Shown: positions 17,257 through 25,316 of the stretch, piece by piece | Position numbering within the stretch: position 1 is the stretch's first letter | Layout of the letters: the number at the start of each line of letters is the position of its first letter | NCBI GenBank assembly: GCA_020248985.1 | Contig: JADCGL010000002.1 | Span: 23,023-87,022, forward strand | Source: Telmatospirillum sp. | GTDB lineage: Bacteria; Pseudomonadota; Alphaproteobacteria; CACIAM-22H2 | Reading direction: 5' to 3' | DNA: 64,000 bases | Notes under the pieces: model-generated | What the model was told of the DNA's origin: nothing | Database searches by the model: none | Seen by the model: only the letters and a program-made list of their open reading frames with translations | Made by a program: the position numbers and the translations under genes

Positions 17257-18183
17257 ATGGCCAAGACCATCGCAGCACCGATCCCGACATCGCATCTGCC
17301 GCCCCTGTCGCCCCTGGCCAAGGGGGTCGCACTCGGATTGAGCGCGGCCCTCATCTGGGGCGGCTATCTGGCAATGGCGCGCGCGGGCGTTTCGGCCGGA
17401 TTGACGCCGGCCGATATCGCCTTCCTGCGCTACATCCCGGCGGGCTTGATCCTGCTGCCGGTTTTCTTGCGCGCCGGTGCCGCGAATGCCGCCGGCGTGG
17501 GCTGGGCGCGCACAGCCATTCTCGCGTTGCTCGTCGGCCCGCCTTTCATTCTGGTCGGCGTCGCCGGCTACAAATTCGCGCCGCTGGCGCACGGCGCCGC
17601 TTTGCAGCCGGCCGCCCTCACGCTGGGGGCGACGTTCCTTGCCATGGCCATGGCGGGCGAACGGCTCAAGCTTCGCCAAAGCTTGGGGCTGCTCGCGATG
17701 CTTGGCGGCATCGCCGCGATCGCGGGGCCCGATCTGTTTGCGAGCGATGCCGCGACCTTGCCGGGCGACGCGTTGTTCGTTCTGGCAGGCCTGATGTGGG
17801 CGACATTCGGGATGCTTGCCAAGCGTTGGGGCCTCGCTCCGTTGCAGGCGACGGCCGCTTTGTCGGTCTTGTCGGCAACGATCTATGCGCCGATTTATCT
17901 GGCGATCTACGGCATCGACCGGCTGGCGTCGTTTCCCGTGTCGCTGCTGGCGGCGCAGATTCTAGTGCAAGGCGTGCTGTCAGGCGCCGTTGCCGTCGTC
18001 GCATTCACGCAAACGGTTCGTCTGATCGGGCCCGCCAAAGCCGGCCTGTTTCCGGCTCTCGTCCCGGCGGTCGCCGTACTGGTCGGCGTGCCGATCACGG
18101 GCGAGGTCCCGGGCATCTGGCAAACGGCCGGAATCGTGCTGGCGACGGTAGGGCTGCTCTACAGCGTGTTGGCGAAAAAATAG
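17257..18183 (+). CDS. EamA/DMT-family transporter
   Basis: This 308-residue membrane protein has ten hydrophobic helices in two EamA repeats (about 25-150 and 165-300). Conserved EamA features are LIWGGYLAMARAG in helix 1 and the second-repeat GLMWATFGMLAKRWG. Such proteins export amino acids or other metabolites; the substrate cannot be predicted. GGGAGG precedes the ATG at 17257, ten bases after the peroxiredoxin stop. It is the last gene of the LysR-regulated operon and ends 6 bp from the convergent rcdA. Confidence 0.87.
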   Translation: MAKTIAAPIPTSHLPPLSPLAKGVALGLSAALIWGGYLAMARAGVSAGLTPADIAFLRYIPAGLILLPVFLRAGAANAAGVGWARTAILALLVGPPFILVGVAGYKFAPLAHGAALQPAALTLGATFLAMAMAGERLKLRQSLGLLAMLGGIAAIAGPDLFASDAATLPGDALFVLAGLMWATFGMLAKRWGLAPLQATAALSVLSATIYAPIYLAIYGIDRLASFPVSLLAAQILVQGVLSGAVAVVAFTQTVRLIGPAKAGLFPALVPAVAVLVGVPITGEVPGIWQTAGIVLATVGLLYSVLAKK

Positions 18184-18189
18184 CCGCGC

Positions 18190-18612
18190 TCAGCCGTCGA
18201 ACTGGCGGTCGAGGCGTGCCACGCGTTCGAAAAGCGAGCGGCTCTGCGCCATCAAGGCGCCGAGCTTCTTGCTGTTGGCGGCCACGCGCGCGTCGGTGTC
18301 GGCCAGGCACAGCGTATGGGCGCCGAGCCGGTAGGCGTCGCCTTGCGCTTCCGCGCGCGTGAGTTCGCCGGCGGCCACGGCCTTCTGCGCCAGCAGCCAC
18401 GCCATGACTTGGGCAAGGCGCGTGGTCAGGCGCAGCGCTTCGCAATTCAGATGCAGCCGCTCGCCGGGTTCGATCTGGCTGAATTCGCCGGGCTGCACGT
18501 TGGCGACGTAGTGGCGCGCCGACAGCAGCAGTTCCATCGTCTCGTCATAGGTCCGGCCGAAAAACGGCACCGTGCGCTCGGGCTCGTTGAATTCGCTCTC
18601 GACTGCGGACAT
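18190..18612 (-). CDS. rcdA: DUF1465 family protein, likely RcdA (CtrA-degradation adaptor)
   Basis: This 140-residue helical protein has the DUF1465 opening FFGRTYDETMELLLSARHYVA and a helical bundle that follows. In Caulobacter, RcdA is the DUF1465 member that links the response regulator CtrA to ClpXP through CpdR and PopA. The start at 18612 (MSAVESEF) is chosen because the longer reading crosses the hsp20 promoter with no conserved sequence. The family call is fair; whether it degrades CtrA in this organism is inferred. Confidence 0.72.
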   Translation of the reverse strand: MSAVESEFNEPERTVPFFGRTYDETMELLLSARHYVANVQPGEFSQIEPGERLHLNCEALRLTTRLAQVMAWLLAQKAVAAGELTRAEAQGDAYRLGAHTLCLADTDARVAANSKKLGALMAQSRSLFERVARLDRQFDG

Positions 18613-18684
18613 GGATTTCCCTTTCCCTTCCGACACAAAATCTTCGGCGCGATTGGGGGAAAACGCAAATGCGTTTTTGGGGGG

Positions 18685-18712
18685 CTTGAAGGCACCCCGC
18701 CAGTTCCTATCT
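18685..18712 (+). promoter_or_regulatory. Sigma32 (RpoH)-type heat-shock promoter for hsp20
   Basis: CTTGAA (18685-18690) and CCTATCT (18706-18712) are separated by 15 bp. The combination of CTTGAA and CCTAT-like boxes is that of alphaproteobacterial RpoH promoters, and it lies 81 bp upstream of hsp20, so the leader would be about 70 nt. Confidence 0.6.
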
Positions 18713-18766
18713 TCCCCTGTGACCGGGGATGCCCATTTGGGGTCGCCCGGCGAAAACCGCAGAAAT

Positions 18767-18790
18767 CCCATCGCTCACAGGAGGATAGGG
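18767..18790 (+). promoter_or_regulatory. Possible hairpin masking the hsp20 ribosome-binding site
   Basis: CCC-ATC (18767-18772) can pair with GAT-A-GGG (18784-18790), with one bulged A, and leaves AGGAG of the Shine-Dalgarno (18779-18783) in an 11-nt loop. A second hairpin, TCCCC/GGGGA (18713-18717 with 18725-18729), lies upstream. Small heat-shock genes of Alphaproteobacteria often use ROSE-type thermometers with this logic, but the ROSE consensus is not evident here. Confidence 0.35.
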
Positions 18791-18792
18791 TC

Positions 18793-19254
18793 ATGACACA
18801 GTTCGATTTCGCACCCCTTTTGCGTTCCACCATCGGTTTCGACCGGCTGTCGCGTCTGATCGACGAGCAGCTGCGCACCGCCGATCCGACGGGCTACCCG
18901 CCCTACAACATCGAAAAAACCGGCGACAACGACTATCGCATCGCGATGGCGGTGGCCGGCTTTGCGGACGACGAGCTGTCGCTCGTGCAGCAGGACACGC
19001 TGCTGGTCATCTCGGGCCAGAAGAAGCAGACCGGCGACCAGGCGGCCGCCTTCCTGCATCGCGGCATTGCCCAGCGCGCGTTCGAGCGCCGCTTCCAACT
19101 CGCGGACTATATCCGCGTGGTCGGCGCCAAGCTCGAAAACGGCCTGCTCTATGTCGATCTGGTGCGCGAAGTGCCCGAAGCCCTGAAGCCGCGCCGCATC
19201 CCGGTGGTCGCGTCGTCGGCCGCCCCGCGCGCGATCGAAGCCCAGGCCGCCTAA
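18793..19254 (+). CDS. ibpA: Small heat-shock protein, Hsp20/IbpA family
   Basis: This 153-residue chaperone has the alpha-crystallin core from about 40 to 130: YNIEKTGDNDYRIAMAVAGFADDELSLVQQDTLLVISGQK, then HRGIAQRAFERRFQLADYI and ENGLLYVDLVREVPE. Its N-terminal FDRLSRLIDEQ and the RxI-like C-terminus (RRIPV) are typical of bacterial IbpA proteins. They bind unfolding proteins without ATP. GGAGG precedes the ATG, and an RpoH-type promoter lies upstream. An inverted repeat at 19263 may mark the transcript end. Confidence 0.93.
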   Translation: MTQFDFAPLLRSTIGFDRLSRLIDEQLRTADPTGYPPYNIEKTGDNDYRIAMAVAGFADDELSLVQQDTLLVISGQKKQTGDQAAAFLHRGIAQRAFERRFQLADYIRVVGAKLENGLLYVDLVREVPEALKPRRIPVVASSAAPRAIEAQAA

Positions 19255-19262
19255 ACCCCAAC

Positions 19263-19295
19263 GTCTTGCGCGGGCGCTTGCCGTCCGCGCAAGAC
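19263..19295. repeat. Perfect inverted repeat between hsp20 and the glyoxalase gene
   Basis: GTCTTGCGCGG (19263-19273) pairs with CCGCGCAAGAC (19285-19295) around 11 nt. There is no T run on either side, so it is not a standard terminator. It may be a transcript-end or processing hairpin after hsp20. Confidence 0.5.
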
Positions 19296-19312
19296 TGGGC
19301 TTTAGTCGGTTC

Positions 19313-19798
19313 ATGCTGTCGCTTTTCCACGTCGCGATCAAAACCGGCAACCTCGCCGCGACCAATCGCTTCTACAAAACGATCCTGGGCCTTGTGGAAC
19401 ACAAGCGCCCGGATTTCGGCTATCCCGGCGCGTGGCTCGGCTCGGCCCTGCCGGGGGCGCCTGCGATCATCCACATCTATGCGGGCGGGCCGGCCTTGGG
19501 CCCGAGCGGCCAGGCGCCCTCAGGCACCGCCGCCATCGACCACGTGTCGCTCGCCACGACCGGCTACCACGCCACGCGCGCGCGCATTGCCGCAGCCGGG
19601 CTCGACTGGCGCGAATTTTTGGTGCCCGGCACAACGCTGTGGCAGATCTTCGTCTACGATCCGTCGGGCGTGCAGCTCGAACTCACCTTCGACGGCGCTT
19701 TCGAAGAAGGCCCGCCGCCCGACATGCGCCCGGGCCGCGCTTACGTGGCGGGCACGAGCTTCTTCGACGCGGCCGCCTACGAAAAATTCGCCGCCTGA
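19313..19798 (+). CDS. Glyoxalase/bleomycin-resistance (VOC) superfamily protein
   Basis: This 161-residue protein has the paired beta-alpha-beta-beta-beta VOC modules: SLFHVAIKTGNLAATNRFYKTILGL in the first, and AAIDHVSLATTGYHATRARIAAAG and IFVYDPSGVQLELTFD in the second. Metal-ligand candidates are His6, His in AIDHV and Glu in QLELTF. Family members are dioxygenases, isomerases or resistance proteins; the actual reaction is unknown. The ATG at 19313 has only a weak upstream Shine-Dalgarno. Not clearly in an operon with hsp20. Confidence 0.8.
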   Translation: MLSLFHVAIKTGNLAATNRFYKTILGLVEHKRPDFGYPGAWLGSALPGAPAIIHIYAGGPALGPSGQAPSGTAAIDHVSLATTGYHATRARIAAAGLDWREFLVPGTTLWQIFVYDPSGVQLELTFDGAFEEGPPPDMRPGRAYVAGTSFFDAAAYEKFAA

Positions 19799-19810
19799 AA
19801 GAGACGGCGC

Positions 19811-21268
19811 CTAAGCGGCCGCAAAATGCGTCTTGATGCGCTGGCGGACATGCGGATCGGCGCAGGTGTATTTGGCGCCGACGAGACCGTCGGAAAAGCG
19901 CACGATTTCCAAGGTCGCTTCGAACCCGATCGAGATGTAGGCGTTGCGCAGCAAGATCGTGGCGCGCACCGTCTGGCCGGGCAGCAGCGTGCCGGCAAAC
20001 GGCCCGAACAGCAGGCCCGCCTCGCTCCAGTTGCGCAGCGGCACGCGCTGGCCCATCAGCTGCACGCGATCCTCGGGCCCGGCACTCATGCGCGGCGAAA
20101 TGCGCCGCCCGGCCACCTGGCCCAAATCGGCAAACGCCATGGCCGCCACCTCGCGGTAGCGCATCTTGCGCATCTCGAGCATCTCCGAGGCCCCCAGCGC
20201 CTCGGCAACCTCGACCACCAGCGTGCGCCTCTCGTCGTGCGCCAGGCCGGGCGCGAAAAACTCGTCCTTGAAATCGCGGCTTTCGACGAGGTTGTTCACC
20301 ATCGCGTCGAGATGGCGGCGCGCGTTCGTGTCGTCGATCTCGTTGTAGAGGCGCACGAGCGCCAGCAGCTTGCGGCCCGTGCCCAACTCGCGCGCCAGCA
20401 GCGGATCGAGGCTCTCCGGCACCACGAGGCGCGACATGCGCCGCGAAAGATTCTCGGCAAGCTGCGGTGCGGCCGCCAGCACGGGCAAGGCCGCGATCTT
20501 CTTGCGCAGGTCGCGCGTGGTCTTGAGCTCTTCCATCGGATCGCGCTCGGCCATCTTCGCGGGGCTCGCCAGCGCCGCATCGAATGCATCGACGGCGGCC
20601 GCGGCCAGGTGCGGCAGCGCATGCACGCCGTTGAGGCGCGCGACCTCGGCCACAAACGGGCTGCGGTTGGCGCGGATCGCATCGGCGTCGCCGGCGATCG
20701 CCAGACAGGCGCGGATCTGCACCGCCAGCGCGTCGGCTGGGCCCACCAAGGCGGCGGCGGCGATCTTGAGACGCATCATCTGCGCGAGCGTGTGGTCGAG
20801 CAGGTCGACGGCAACGGGCGTGCGTACCCCGGCGAGCAGTCTGAAACAAATGGTCGCCCGCGCCGCAAAATCGCCGGGCGGCGCCGCGGCCAAAGCAAGA
20901 GCCAAAGCAATGCCGGCATCGAGCGGTGCGGCCGTCGCGGCCGCGTCGAGGACAGCCGCATCGTCTGCCGCAGCCTGGCCGCGACGGACCGCGGCCTCGA
21001 CTGCGCGCATCGCGGCATCGACCATGTCGAGCGTTTGGCGCATGCGCTCGGCCACCGGCTTTTGCGAAAGCTGGCCCTGCAGAATCGCAACGCGCTGCAG
21101 ATACTCCTGGAACTTGGTTCCGGCGTTCAGAATCTTGCGTTGCTCGCGCGGATCGAACATCAGTTCGGTCCCGGTCACGCGGACCTGCTCGAGATAGGGC
21201 TGCGCCACGCGAAACAGCAGATCGCGCGCGGGCGGTTCGAACACATCCTCAGGGCGTTGGCACAACAT
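19811..21268 (-). CDS. PilZ-domain protein with long uncharacterised N-terminal helical region
   Basis: This 485-residue protein has a C-terminal PilZ domain (about 375-480). The c-di-GMP signature is present: RISPR at 389-393 fits RxxxR, and NWSEAG at 413-418 fits (D/N)xSxxG. The roughly 370 residues before it are helical, rich in Ala, Leu and Arg (for example LDAGIALALALAAAPP), and match no family I know. The protein probably binds c-di-GMP and relays it through the N-terminal part. A GGDEF diguanylate cyclase is encoded at 31303. The start codon at 21268 is the only reasonable one. Confidence 0.72.
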   Translation of the reverse strand: MLCQRPEDVFEPPARDLLFRVAQPYLEQVRVTGTELMFDPREQRKILNAGTKFQEYLQRVAILQGQLSQKPVAERMRQTLDMVDAAMRAVEAAVRRGQAAADDAAVLDAAATAAPLDAGIALALALAAAPPGDFAARATICFRLLAGVRTPVAVDLLDHTLAQMMRLKIAAAALVGPADALAVQIRACLAIAGDADAIRANRSPFVAEVARLNGVHALPHLAAAAVDAFDAALASPAKMAERDPMEELKTTRDLRKKIAALPVLAAAPQLAENLSRRMSRLVVPESLDPLLARELGTGRKLLALVRLYNEIDDTNARRHLDAMVNNLVESRDFKDEFFAPGLAHDERRTLVVEVAEALGASEMLEMRKMRYREVAAMAFADLGQVAGRRISPRMSAGPEDRVQLMGQRVPLRNWSEAGLLFGPFAGTLLPGQTVRATILLRNAYISIGFEATLEIVRFSDGLVGAKYTCADPHVRQRIKTHFAAA

Positions 21269-21309
21269 GCGGCGGAAAGTTTAGCCGGTCTGCACGCGGC
21301 CAACCACTG

Positions 21310-21750
21310 CTATCGACGCAATCTTTCGAGGGCGGCGCGCAATTTCTCCGGAATCGGTACCGGGCGCTGCGTGTCGCGGCGGGCGAAAACATGCACGAAA
21401 TGCCCTTCGACGCGCGCCTGCGCCTCGCCCGACCTGAACAGGCCGAGCTCGTAGCGCACCGAGGTGGTGCCCAGATGCGCCACGCGCAGGCCCGCCTCGA
21501 TCGTGTCGGGAAACGCGAACGAGCCGCGGAAGCGGCACATCGTCTCGATCGCCAGCCCGACCACCTCGCCGTTGCGGAAATCGAGCCCGCCCTGGTCGAT
21601 CAGCCAGCGATTGATGACGGTGTCGAAATACGCGTAGTAGACCGCATTGTTGACGTGATCGTAGACGTCGTTGTCGCGCCAACGCGTCGGAACGCTTTCG
21701 AAATGCGGAAAATCGGCGCGCGAAGCGGGCGGCGTTTTCGGCTCGGTCAT
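21310..21750 (-). CDS. Acyl-CoA thioesterase (4HBT hot-dog fold)
   Basis: This 146-residue protein has the 4-hydroxybenzoyl-CoA thioesterase/YbgC motif RWRDNDVYDHVNNAVYYAYFDT, with Asp in the catalytic helix region, plus hot-dog strands (TMCRFRGSFAFPDTI, TTSVRYELGLF). It likely hydrolyses a short-chain or aryl acyl-CoA. The ATG at 21750 is favoured over a TTG 7 codons upstream; it starts 4 bp beyond the stop of the upstream alpha/beta hydrolase, so it is part of the metY-hydrolase-thioesterase run. Confidence 0.85.
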   Translation of the reverse strand: MTEPKTPPASRADFPHFESVPTRWRDNDVYDHVNNAVYYAYFDTVINRWLIDQGGLDFRNGEVVGLAIETMCRFRGSFAFPDTIEAGLRVAHLGTTSVRYELGLFRSGEAQARVEGHFVHVFARRDTQRPVPIPEKLRAALERLRR

Positions 21751-21754
21751 TTTG

Positions 21755-22543
21755 TCAGCAGATCCCGGCAAGGGCGTCGAGCACTTCGTCGGGCCGTTCG
21801 ACCATCAGCATGTGGCCCGTGGCGGGCAGCGTCTTGGCCGTCGAATTTTTGACCGCGGCGACAAGGCTCTGGGCGGCCTTGGGCGGCGTCATGCGGTCCT
21901 GCGCCCCCAGCAGAAAAAGTGTGGGGCATGCGACCTTGGCAGCGGCCGCAGTCGCGTCGAGATAGGCATTGCACGCCGCAAGATCGGCCGCGAGCGCACC
22001 CGGTTTGGCGCGCGCCAAAAGCTGGGCGCCGCCGCCGGTCATCCAAGCGCCCGGCGCTTGCGCGCCGCCCAATTGGGCATGAGCGCCGAAGCCCCAATCG
22101 ACAATCATGGCGGCGGCGGCAGGATCGTTGGCGGCCGCTGCGGCCAGCAGCTTGGGATGCACCGGCATGGTGGCGGCCACGCCCAACAAAGCCAGCGAAG
22201 CCACGCGCGCCGGGTGTTGGGCGGCGGTGTGCAAGGCGACGAGGCCGCCCATCGAATGGCCGATCAGGCTCGCTTTGGCAGCGCCCACGGCATCGAGCAG
22301 GCCCGCGACGAAATCGGCCATCGCCGCGATCGTGGCGAGCGGCGCGCCGCCCGAGCGCCCATGGCCCGGCAGATCGACCGCCAGCACGTTGCGGCCATGA
22401 TGGGCAAACCACCGCGCCTGCAGCATCCACACCGTATGGTCCATGCCCGCCCCGTGCAGAAACACGCAGGTGGGCTGGTTCGCCGCAAACGGCTGCCCGC
22501 CGGTCGCGGCAAAGATTTTCGTGCCCGCGACGTCGATCTCCAT
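21755..22543 (-). CDS. Alpha/beta-fold hydrolase
   Basis: This 262-residue hydrolase has the oxyanion region FLHGAGMDHTVW, the nucleophile elbow SLIGHSMGG (Ser in GHSMG), the acid in GAQDRMTPP and the catalytic His in ATGHMLMVE. The lid is between about 130 and 200. Substrate is unknown; candidates are esters or lactones. It starts 3 bp from the metY stop and is followed directly by the thioesterase, so it likely shares the metY transcript. Confidence 0.87.
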   Translation of the reverse strand: MEIDVAGTKIFAATGGQPFAANQPTCVFLHGAGMDHTVWMLQARWFAHHGRNVLAVDLPGHGRSGGAPLATIAAMADFVAGLLDAVGAAKASLIGHSMGGLVALHTAAQHPARVASLALLGVAATMPVHPKLLAAAAANDPAAAAMIVDWGFGAHAQLGGAQAPGAWMTGGGAQLLARAKPGALAADLAACNAYLDATAAAAKVACPTLFLLGAQDRMTPPKAAQSLVAAVKNSTAKTLPATGHMLMVERPDEVLDALAGIC

Positions 22544-22546
22544 CGC

Positions 22547-23854
22547 CTAACCCCCTGCCTTGACCTTGGGGGCTGCCGCCTTGAGGGCGGCGGCGAGATC
22601 GTCCTGCAGATCGGCGGCGTCTTCGAGGCCGATCGACAGCCGGATCATTTCTTCGCCGATCCCGGCGGCCTTCAGCGATGCGGCATCCATCTGCTGATGC
22701 GTGGTCGAGGCAGGATGGATCACGAGCGATTTGGCGTCGCCGACATTGGCAAGATGGCTGAAAAGCTGCAGCGCTTCGATGAAGCGTTTGCCCGCCGCCC
22801 GCCCGCCTTTGATGCCGAACGTGACAATCGAGCCGGCGCCCTTCGGCAAAAGGCGCCGGGCGAGCGCATGGTCGGGATGGCTTGCAAGGTCCGGGTGGTT
22901 GACCCAGGCGACTTGATCGTGCGCTTCGAGGAAGCTTGCGATCGCGCGCGCATTCGCCACGTGGCGCGCCATGCGCAAGGGCAGCGTCTCGAGCCCCTGC
23001 AGCAGATGGAACGCGTTGGTCGGCGAAAGACACGCGCCGAAATCGCGCAAGCCCTCCGCACGCGCGCGCATCGCAAACGCCGCCGGCCCGAACTCCTCGG
23101 CGAAATCGAGCCCGTGATAGCCCGCATAAGGCTCGGTCAGCGTGGGAAACTTGCCCGACGCGTCCCAATCGAAGCGGCCGGAATCGACTAGCGCCCCGCC
23201 GATCGCAACGCCATGCCCGCCGATCCATTTGGTCGCCGAATGCATGACGAGATCGGCTCCGTGGTCGAAGCCGCGGAACAGATAGGGCGTGCAGAAAGTG
23301 CAGTCGAGCATCAAGGGCAGCTTGGCCGCATGCGCCACATCGGCGACCGCATCGACATCCATCACCTCGAGCCCCGGATTGCCGAGCACTTCGCCGAACA
23401 GCAGTCGCGTTTCGGGGCGGATGGCGGCTTCGAAGGCTTTGGGGTCGCGCGGATCGACGAAGCTCGTGGATATGCCGAAGCGCGGCAGCGTGTGGGCGAA
23501 CATGTTGTGCGAACCGCCATAGATCGAGGCCGAAGCCACGATATGCCCGCCCTGCCCCATCAGCGTGACGATGGCGAGATGCAAGGCGGCCTGGCCCGAG
23601 GCGGTGGCGATCGCTGCAACCCCGCCTTCGAGCGCGGCGATGCGCTCTTCGAGCACGGCGACGGTCGGGTTCGAAATGCGGCTGTAGATGTGGCCCGCCC
23701 GTTCGAGATTGAACAAGGAGGCCGCGTGGTCGACGTCTTTGAACACGTAGGACGTGGTCTGGTAGATGGGCACGGCGCGTGCGCCCGTGGCCGCATCGGG
23801 ATGCTGGCCCGCATGCAGGGCGAGCGTGTCGAAGCGCGGAAACTTGTCGGCCAT
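22547..23854 (-). CDS. metY: O-acetylhomoserine sulfhydrylase (MetY-type Cys/Met-metabolism PLP enzyme)
   Basis: This 435-residue enzyme makes homocysteine from O-acetylhomoserine and sulfide. The PLP lysine lies in [11 protein letters not shown], the PLP phosphate region in [16 protein letters not shown] and the cofactor aspartate in [12 protein letters not shown]; the opening [30 protein letters not shown] is typical of MetY. The leader carries an upstream ORF and a strong terminator hairpin, so its expression is probably attenuated. Alternative: a cystathionine-gamma-synthase-like paralogue, but the length (about 430) fits MetY. Confidence 0.92.
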   Translation of the reverse strand: MADKFPRFDTLALHAGQHPDAATGARAVPIYQTTSYVFKDVDHAASLFNLERAGHIYSRISNPTVAVLEERIAALEGGVAAIATASGQAALHLAIVTLMGQGGHIVASASIYGGSHNMFAHTLPRFGISTSFVDPRDPKAFEAAIRPETRLLFGEVLGNPGLEVMDVDAVADVAHAAKLPLMLDCTFCTPYLFRGFDHGADLVMHSATKWIGGHGVAIGGALVDSGRFDWDASGKFPTLTEPYAGYHGLDFAEEFGPAAFAMRARAEGLRDFGACLSPTNAFHLLQGLETLPLRMARHVANARAIASFLEAHDQVAWVNHPDLASHPDHALARRLLPKGAGSIVTFGIKGGRAAGKRFIEALQLFSHLANVGDAKSLVIHPASTTHQQMDAASLKAAGIGEEMIRLSIGLEDAADLQDDLAAALKAAAPKVKAGG

Positions 23855-23869
23855 GGCGCTGCCCTTTCC

Positions 23870-23929
23870 TCAAAAAAGAACCGCCCGGCGGCACTTGTGT
23901 GCGTCTTCCGGGCGGTTCCAAACCGGCAT
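23870..23929 (-). CDS. Candidate upstream ORF (leader peptide) of metY, one Cys codon
   Basis: A 19-codon ORF, MPVWNRPEDAHKCRRAVLF, starts at 23929 with AGGGA five bases upstream and ends at 23870 inside the metY ribosome-binding region. It spans the terminator hairpin. Its single Cys (codon 13, 23891-23893) lies in the loop, where a stalled ribosome would block the stem. This peptide is not known to me; translation is predicted only. Confidence 0.4.
   Translation of the reverse strand: MPVWNRPEDAHKCRRAVLF
23871..23918 (-). terminator. Terminator-like hairpin in the metY leader (attenuator)
   Basis: On the reverse strand GAACCGCCCGG (23918-23908) pairs with CCGGGCGGTTC (23888-23878), an 11-bp perfect stem with a 19-nt loop, followed by six T residues (23877-23872). 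It is 17 bp upstream of the metY start. No gene on this strand is transcribed into it except metY, so it is read as an attenuator. A competing small stem (CGGTT with AACCG, 23925-23913) uses part of the 5' arm. Confidence 0.75.
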
Positions 23930-23962
23930 GCGCGTCCCTGTTCAACTCGCAGCGGAAGCGAA

Positions 23963-23991
23963 CCCTACTCAGACACCGGCGGCGCCGTCAA
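23963..23991 (-). promoter_or_regulatory. Candidate metY promoter
   Basis: On the reverse strand TTGACG (23991-23986) and GTAGGG (23968-23963) are separated by 17 bp. The -35 match is strong and the -10 match weak. If used, the leader RNA would be about 100 nt, leaving room for the uORF and terminator but not for a large riboswitch aptamer. Confidence 0.35.
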
Positions 23992-24152
23992 TCGCGTGGC
24001 GCGCTTGGTGAAGCCGAAAGCTGCGAATTTTCCTTCCTCAAGGGCAGCGTTCTCAAAATCGGCGCTTGGCAAAGGGCGTTGCGGTTGGCATTGTGCCGCA
24101 CCATTTTCGAGACAGGCGGCCCGGTTCAACCGGGCTCGGCCGGGAGACGCGC

Positions 24153-25301
24153 ATGAAGGTTGGCATCCCCAAAGAACATCGCGCATTCGAAGCGCGCGTG
24201 GCAGCGACACCGGACTCGATCAAGCGCATGAAGCCGCTTGGCTTGAGCTTTGCGGTCGAGGCGGGGGCCGGCCTTTCGGCGGCAATCCCGGATCAGGCTT
24301 TTATCGATGCCGGTGCGGAGATCGTCGCCGATACGGCGAGCCTGCTCGCCCAGTCCGACATTCTGCTGAAAGTCGGACGGCCGCTGACGGCGGCAGAAAA
24401 CGGCGGTACGGCCGAACTGGCGGGCTTGAAGCAGGGCGCTGTCGTCGTCTCGCAGCTCGATCCCTACCGCAACAAGGACCAGGTCGCGGCCCTCGCGGCC
24501 CAAGGCCTGACGGCCTTTGCCATGGAGCTCGTGCCGCGCATCACGCGCGCCCAGGCCATGGACGTTCTGTCGAGCCAGGCGAACCTTGCCGGCTACAAGG
24601 CCGTGATCGATGCCGCCGAACAGTTCGGCCGCGCCTTCCCGATGATGATGACGGCGGCCGGCACGGTGGCACCCGCCAAGGTGCTCGTGATGGGGGCCGG
24701 CGTTGCGGGCCTGCAGGCGATCGCGACCGCGCGGCGCTTGGGCGCTGTCGTGTCGGCAACCGACGTGCGTTTGGCGGCCAAAGAACAGGTCGAGAGCTTG
24801 GGTGCCACCTTCGTGTTCGTGGACGACGAAGAAGCCCGCCAAGCCGAAACCTCGGGCGGCTACGCCAAGGAAATGTCCGACGCCTACAAAGCCAAACAGG
24901 CCGCTTTGATCGCCGAAACGATCAAGAAGATGGACGTCGTGATCTGCACGGCCCTCATCCCGGGCCGCCCAGCCCCGCGCCTCGTCAGCGACGCGATGGT
25001 GGCCTCGATGAAGCCGGGCTCGGTCGTGATCGACCTCGCCGTCGAAAACGGCGGCAATTGCGAAGGCAGTGCGATCGGCCAGATTGTGCAGGCGCACGGC
25101 GTCAAGATCGTGGGCTACGCCAACGTGCCCTCGCGCCTGGCGGTCGATGCCTCCGCGCTCTACGCGCGCAACTTGGCCGAGTTCCTGAAGCTGATCGTCG
25201 CCAAAGACGGAACGCTCAACATCGATCCGGCCGACGAAATCATCAAAGGATCGCTGCTGACCCGCGAGGGCCAGATCGTGCATCCCAACTTCGCGTCTTA
25301 A
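24153..25301 (+). CDS. pntAA: NAD(P) transhydrogenase subunit alpha part 1 (NAD-binding domain I)
   Basis: This 382-residue soluble domain binds NAD(H). The Rossmann core contains VLVMGAGVAGLQAIATARRLGAVVSATDVRL, and the hinge-like ends IPGRPAPRLVS and EGQIVHPNFAS follow. The dehydrogenase-like opening MKVGIPKEHRAFEARVAATP fixes the start at 24153, supported by CGGGAG upstream; the 29 codons before it are not conserved. Transhydrogenase couples the proton gradient to NADPH formation. Together with the next two genes it reproduces the three-gene layout known from Rhodospirillum. Confidence 0.95.
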   Translation: MKVGIPKEHRAFEARVAATPDSIKRMKPLGLSFAVEAGAGLSAAIPDQAFIDAGAEIVADTASLLAQSDILLKVGRPLTAAENGGTAELAGLKQGAVVVSQLDPYRNKDQVAALAAQGLTAFAMELVPRITRAQAMDVLSSQANLAGYKAVIDAAEQFGRAFPMMMTAAGTVAPAKVLVMGAGVAGLQAIATARRLGAVVSATDVRLAAKEQVESLGATFVFVDDEEARQAETSGGYAKEMSDAYKAKQAALIAETIKKMDVVICTALIPGRPAPRLVSDAMVASMKPGSVVIDLAVENGGNCEGSAIGQIVQAHGVKIVGYANVPSRLAVDASALYARNLAEFLKLIVAKDGTLNIDPADEIIKGSLLTREGQIVHPNFAS

Positions 25302-25316
25302 CGGAGAGCCGAAACC

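Noticed and set aside
24119..24135. Regulatory hairpin GCCCGG-TTCAA-CCGGGC before pntAA
   Set aside because: Only 6 bp, common in this GC content, and not overlapping the ribosome-binding site.
23855..24150. SAM riboswitch upstream of metY
   Set aside because: No SAM-I or SAM-II core motif is seen and the probable leader is only about 100 nt, largely occupied by the uORF and terminator.
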